DNA of 64,000 nt from NCBI RefSeq assembly GCF_014269185.2, contig NZ_JABWRZ020000001.1, forward strand, positions 211,001 to 275,000. The letters are read 5' to 3'. Each line of letters begins with the position of its first letter. The stretch's first letter is position 1. Positions 61,173-64,000 of the stretch are shown here, in pieces. The notes beneath the pieces are model-generated. The model saw only the letters and a program-made list of their open reading frames with translations, ran no database searches and had not been told where the DNA came from. The DNA is from Pseudomonas oryzicola. GTDB taxonomy: Bacteria; Pseudomonadota; Gammaproteobacteria; Pseudomonadales; Pseudomonadaceae. A program made the translations under genes and the position numbers.

Positions 61173-61904
61173 TCAGTCCTGCTCCAGCAACCACTGGCGC
61201 TTGCCGGCCGCCAACACGGGCATCTCGTCCGGCTGCGCACGGTTCACCGCCTGGAAAATCTCCAGCTTGTCGCCATCGCGCTTGAAAATGAAGGGCGCGC
61301 CGCGCTGCTCATGCTCCAGCCACAGGCTGTCATTGCTGCCACCCATGGTTGCGCAATCGCCCGCCAGGCACAGGGCGAAACGGTCTGGCCCCGGCAGGCC
61401 GGTGATGTTGCCGGTATCGCTGAAGCGCACGCTGGCACCTTTGCCCTGGCCGTCGATGATCTTCCAGTTGCCACCCAGATAAGCCTGGTACAACGCCTTC
61501 TCGAAGCTGCTACCCAGTGGCGCATTGGCTGCAGTTGGCGCCTTGGCCCGCACGAAAGTCTGCTTGGCGCCTGTTTGATCGATGGCTTGCAGTTCGTCGC
61601 CATCGAGCGACAGCTGCTCGGTCTGGCCGCCCTGGAAGCTGGCCTGCCATTGCTTGTCGGCGGCCCTCAGCTGGCCGTCGACTGCCTCGAAACCATTGCT
61701 GTAGCTGGCCTGCTGGCTGGCGACGTCGAGCTTCCACTCGAACACCGGGCCGTGCTCGTCGAGCGCCTGGCGCAGGCTGTCGCCTTTGACCGCCGCGGTG
61801 ATGGCGTCCTGGTTGATCCAGGTACCGTTGAAGTCTTCGGGTTTGTGGCTGGCGCAGCCGCCCAGAAGCAGGGCTGCCAGCGCTAGAGGCAGTGCTTGAC
61901 GCAT
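61173..61904 (-). CDS. Predicted lipoprotein
   Basis: 243-residue protein beginning MRQALPLALAALLLGGCASH, a lipoprotein signal with lipobox LGGC (Cys17). The mature part (DFNGTWINQDAITAAVKGDSLRQALDEHGPVFEWKLDV...) is beta-rich with repeated Gly and Trp residues and a second Cys pair (FALCLAGDCATMGG). No family recognised; probably an outer- or inner-membrane lipoprotein. AAGG nine bases before the ATG supports 61904. Same strand as ridA upstream (58-nt gap). Confidence 0.82.
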   Translation of the reverse strand: MRQALPLALAALLLGGCASHKPEDFNGTWINQDAITAAVKGDSLRQALDEHGPVFEWKLDVASQQASYSNGFEAVDGQLRAADKQWQASFQGGQTEQLSLDGDELQAIDQTGAKQTFVRAKAPTAANAPLGSSFEKALYQAYLGGNWKIIDGQGKGASVRFSDTGNITGLPGPDRFALCLAGDCATMGGSNDSLWLEHEQRGAPFIFKRDGDKLEIFQAVNRAQPDEMPVLAAGKRQWLLEQD

Positions 61905-61962
61905 GACGGGTAACCTTGCAGAGGAAGGGAGGGTGACGGGCAGGGCGCCCGTCACCGGGGCA

Positions 61963-62343
61963 TCATTCGATGACCAGAATGGCGTCCATTTCAACCTGGG
62001 CGCCTTTTGGCAGCGCGGCAACGCCGATGGCGGCGCGGGCCGGGTACGGCTGCTCGAAGTAGCGGCCCATTACCTCGTTGACCTTGGCGAAGTGGCTCAG
62101 GTCGGTGAGGAAGATGTTCAGCTTGACGATGTCCTTGAACGAACCGCCAGCGGCTTCAGCCACGGCCTTGAGGTTCTCGAAGACCTGCACGGTCTGGGCT
62201 TCGAAGCCTTCGACCAGTTCCATGGTCTTCGGGTCCAGCGGGATCTGGCCCGACATGTACACGGTGTTGCCGGCCTTGATCGCCTGCGAGTAGGTGCCGA
62301 TGGCGGCAGGGGCCTTGTCGCTGTTGATGACGGTCTTGCTCAT
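61963..62343 (-). CDS. ridA: RidA (YjgF/YER057c) enamine/imine deaminase
   Basis: 126-residue RidA that hydrolyses reactive 2-aminoacrylate and other enamines to keto acids, protecting PLP enzymes. Marks: [31 protein letters not shown] and the C-terminal [25 protein letters not shown], with the catalytic Arg of RAA. Starts 23 nt after the spoT stop on the same strand, so it is part of the spoT operon. Confidence 0.95.
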   Translation of the reverse strand: MSKTVINSDKAPAAIGTYSQAIKAGNTVYMSGQIPLDPKTMELVEGFEAQTVQVFENLKAVAEAAGGSFKDIVKLNIFLTDLSHFAKVNEVMGRYFEQPYPARAAIGVAALPKGAQVEMDAILVIE

Positions 62344-62366
62344 GATGACTCCTTGCGGTTGGCGGA

Positions 62367-64000
62367 CTACGTACGCATACGGGTTATGCGGACCACACCG
62401 GTCAGGGTACGCAGCTTCTTGATCACACGCGCCAGGTGCACACGGTCGTGCACGCTGACCACCAGTTGGACCACGCTGATACGGCCGTCGCGTTCGTCCA
62501 TGCTGATCTTCTCGATGTTGCCGTCGGCGGCGTTGACGCTGCTGGCCAGCAGCGCGATCAGGCCGCGCTGGTGCTCCAGTTCGACACGCAGTTCGACGTT
62601 GAACTCACCGGTGATGTCCTTGGCCCAGGAAAGCTGTACGCATTTCTCCGGATTGTGGCGGATTTCACTGATGTTGCGGCAGTTCTCCAGGTGCACGACC
62701 ATGCCCTTGCCAGCTGACAGGTGGCCGACGATCGGGTCGCCCGGGATCGGCGTGCAGCACTTGGCGTAGCTCAGCACCAGGCCTTCGGTACCGCGGATCG
62801 CCAGCGGGCCTTCCGGCGCCGGCAGTTGTTCGCCTTCGGCCGACAGCAGGCGGCGCGCAACCACGTAGGCCATGCGGTTACCCAGGCCGATATCTTCGAG
62901 CAGGTCTTCGATCAGCTCCAGGCGGTACTCGGCGAGAATCGCCTGGATGTGCTCCTGAGGGATGCTTTCCAGGCTGCTGTCGAAGCCGGTAAGCACCTTG
63001 TTCAGCAGGCGTTCGCCCAGGCTGATGGACTCGGAGCGGCGCTGCTGCTTGAGTGCGTGACGGATGTGCGTGCGCGCTTTGCCGGTAACCACGAAGTTGA
63101 GCCAGGCCGGGTTCGGCCGTGCACCCGGGGCGCTGACGATTTCCACCGTCGAGCCGCTTTGCAGCGGCTCGGACAACGGTGCCAGGCGGCGGTTGATGCG
63201 GCAGGCGATGCAGCTGTTGCCGACGTCGGTGTGCACCGCGTAGGCGAAGTCGACGGCCGTGGAGCCTTTGGGCAGCTCCATGATGCGGCCCTTGGGTGTG
63301 AACACGTAGACCTCGTCCGGGAACAGGTCGATCTTCACGCTCTCGATGAACTCCAGCGAGTTGCCGGCACGTTGCTGCAGTTCGAGGACTCCCTTGACCC
63401 ACTGGCGAGCACGAGCGTGGCTGCCCTTAGGCTGCTCATCGTCGTTGGACTTGTACAACCAGTGTGCGGCGATACCGTTGTTGGCCATCTCTTCCATTTC
63501 GCGGGTGCGGATCTGGATTTCGATGGGTACGCCATGCATGCCGAACAGCGTAGTGTGCAACGACTGGTAGCCGTTGGCCTTGGGGATCGCGATGTAATCC
63601 TTGAAGCGACCGGGCAGCGGCTTGTACAGGTTGTGCACGGCGCCGAGTACGCGGTAACAGGTATCGACCTTGTCGACGACGATGCGGAAGGCATACACAT
63701 CCATGATCTCGTTGAAGGCGCGACGCTTGCCGCGCATCTTCTTGTAGATGCCATAGAGGTGTTTCTGCCGGCCACTGACCTCGCCTTCGATGCCGTCGGC
63801 GGCCAGGCAATTGGCCAGCGAGTGCTCGATCTTGGCGACGATTTCCTTACGGTTGCCGCGTGCGCTTTTCACCGCCCGGTGAATCAGCGACGAGCGCATC
63901 GGGTGCATGGCCTTGAAGCCCAGGTCCTCGAACTCCACGCGCACGGTGTGCATGCCCAGGCGGTTGGCGATGGGGGCGTAGATTTCGAGGGTTTCCTTGG
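62367..64000 (-). CDS. spoT: Bifunctional (p)ppGpp synthetase/hydrolase SpoT, C-terminal part
   Basis: The frame runs off the right edge. The visible 544 residues lack the N-terminal HD hydrolase domain. Present are the synthetase domain ([65 protein letters not shown]), the TGS domain ([32 protein letters not shown]), the zinc-finger region ([14 protein letters not shown]) and the C-terminal ACT domain. SpoT makes and degrades (p)ppGpp under starvation. RelA-type assignment is less likely because of the adjacent ridA and known gene order. Confidence 0.92.
   Translation of the reverse strand, partial: KETLEIYAPIANRLGMHTVRVEFEDLGFKAMHPMRSSLIHRAVKSARGNRKEIVAKIEHSLANCLAADGIEGEVSGRQKHLYGIYKKMRGKRRAFNEIMDVYAFRIVVDKVDTCYRVLGAVHNLYKPLPGRFKDYIAIPKANGYQSLHTTLFGMHGVPIEIQIRTREMEEMANNGIAAHWLYKSNDDEQPKGSHARARQWVKGVLELQQRAGNSLEFIESVKIDLFPDEVYVFTPKGRIMELPKGSTAVDFAYAVHTDVGNSCIACRINRRLAPLSEPLQSGSTVEIVSAPGARPNPAWLNFVVTGKARTHIRHALKQQRRSESISLGERLLNKVLTGFDSSLESIPQEHIQAILAEYRLELIEDLLEDIGLGNRMAYVVARRLLSAEGEQLPAPEGPLAIRGTEGLVLSYAKCCTPIPGDPIVGHLSAGKGMVVHLENCRNISEIRHNPEKCVQLSWAKDITGEFNVELRVELEHQRGLIALLASSVNAADGNIEKISMDERDGRISVVQLVVSVHDRVHLARVIKKLRTLTGVVRITRMRT

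Overview
The window is a gene-dense, GC-rich chromosomal segment of a Pseudomonas, most likely of the P. putida group. The gene order (spoT-ridA ... exbB-exbD-tonB-oxyR-recG ... hupA-rubB-rubA-ubiC-ubiA-phoB-phoR ... pstSCAB-phoU ... purEK-aspA ... pycAB-pycR-zwf-uvrD ... cls) matches what I remember of the P. putida chromosome in reverse. REP-type repeats of the P. putida kind sit between genes. I see no tRNA, rRNA, IS, prophage or CRISPR. The species call is inference from gene order and protein resemblance.

Layout. 1-5.2 kb: the 5' part of a cardiolipin synthase gene, then a probable zinc-starvation cluster. folE2 and a small secreted protein lie on one strand; a COG0523 GTPase, a DUF1826 protein and a second COG0523 GTPase lie on the other. 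They diverge from one Zur-like operator. 5.2-13.4 kb: pdxY, two envelope or membrane proteins, a thioesterase, a CPA2 antiporter, a SUKH protein, a Tim44-like protein and uvrD. 13.1-20.6 kb: central carbon metabolism (zwf with a divergent RpiR regulator over a perfect palindrome; pycR divergent from the two-subunit pyruvate carboxylase pycAB). 20.7-30.2 kb: two GNATs, a PaiB-like protein, a MocR regulator, an acetylpolyamine deacetylase with a polyamine-type binding protein, an AraC regulator, aspA and its divergent LysR regulator. 30.2-36 kb: purEK behind a terminator-like leader, small envelope genes, a mutarotase, a thioesterase and an MHS-family transporter. 36-49 kb: phosphate uptake and sensing (pstS, pstCAB-phoU, phoBR, three Pho boxes), with an orphan response regulator, an M23 peptidase and a CorC-type protein between. 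49-64 kb: ubiCA, rubredoxin and its reductase, HU, a YbaK-HDOD fusion, oxyR-recG, exbB-exbD-tonB, an SDR, a lipoprotein, ridA and the truncated spoT.

The most unusual signal is not a gene. Exact DnaA boxes (TTATCCACA on either strand) occur eight times in 1.9 kb inside the COG0523/DUF1826 genes (3197-5056) and three times inside the MocR gene (22894-24011). I found none elsewhere in the window. In MocR, five box-like 9-mers are laid end to end every 12 bp in the stretch that encodes the inter-domain linker. The boxes occur in both orientations and in all three codon frames, so protein sequence alone does not explain them. A DnaA-binding (datA- or DARS-like) locus carried inside coding sequence is the hypothesis offered here; it is untested.
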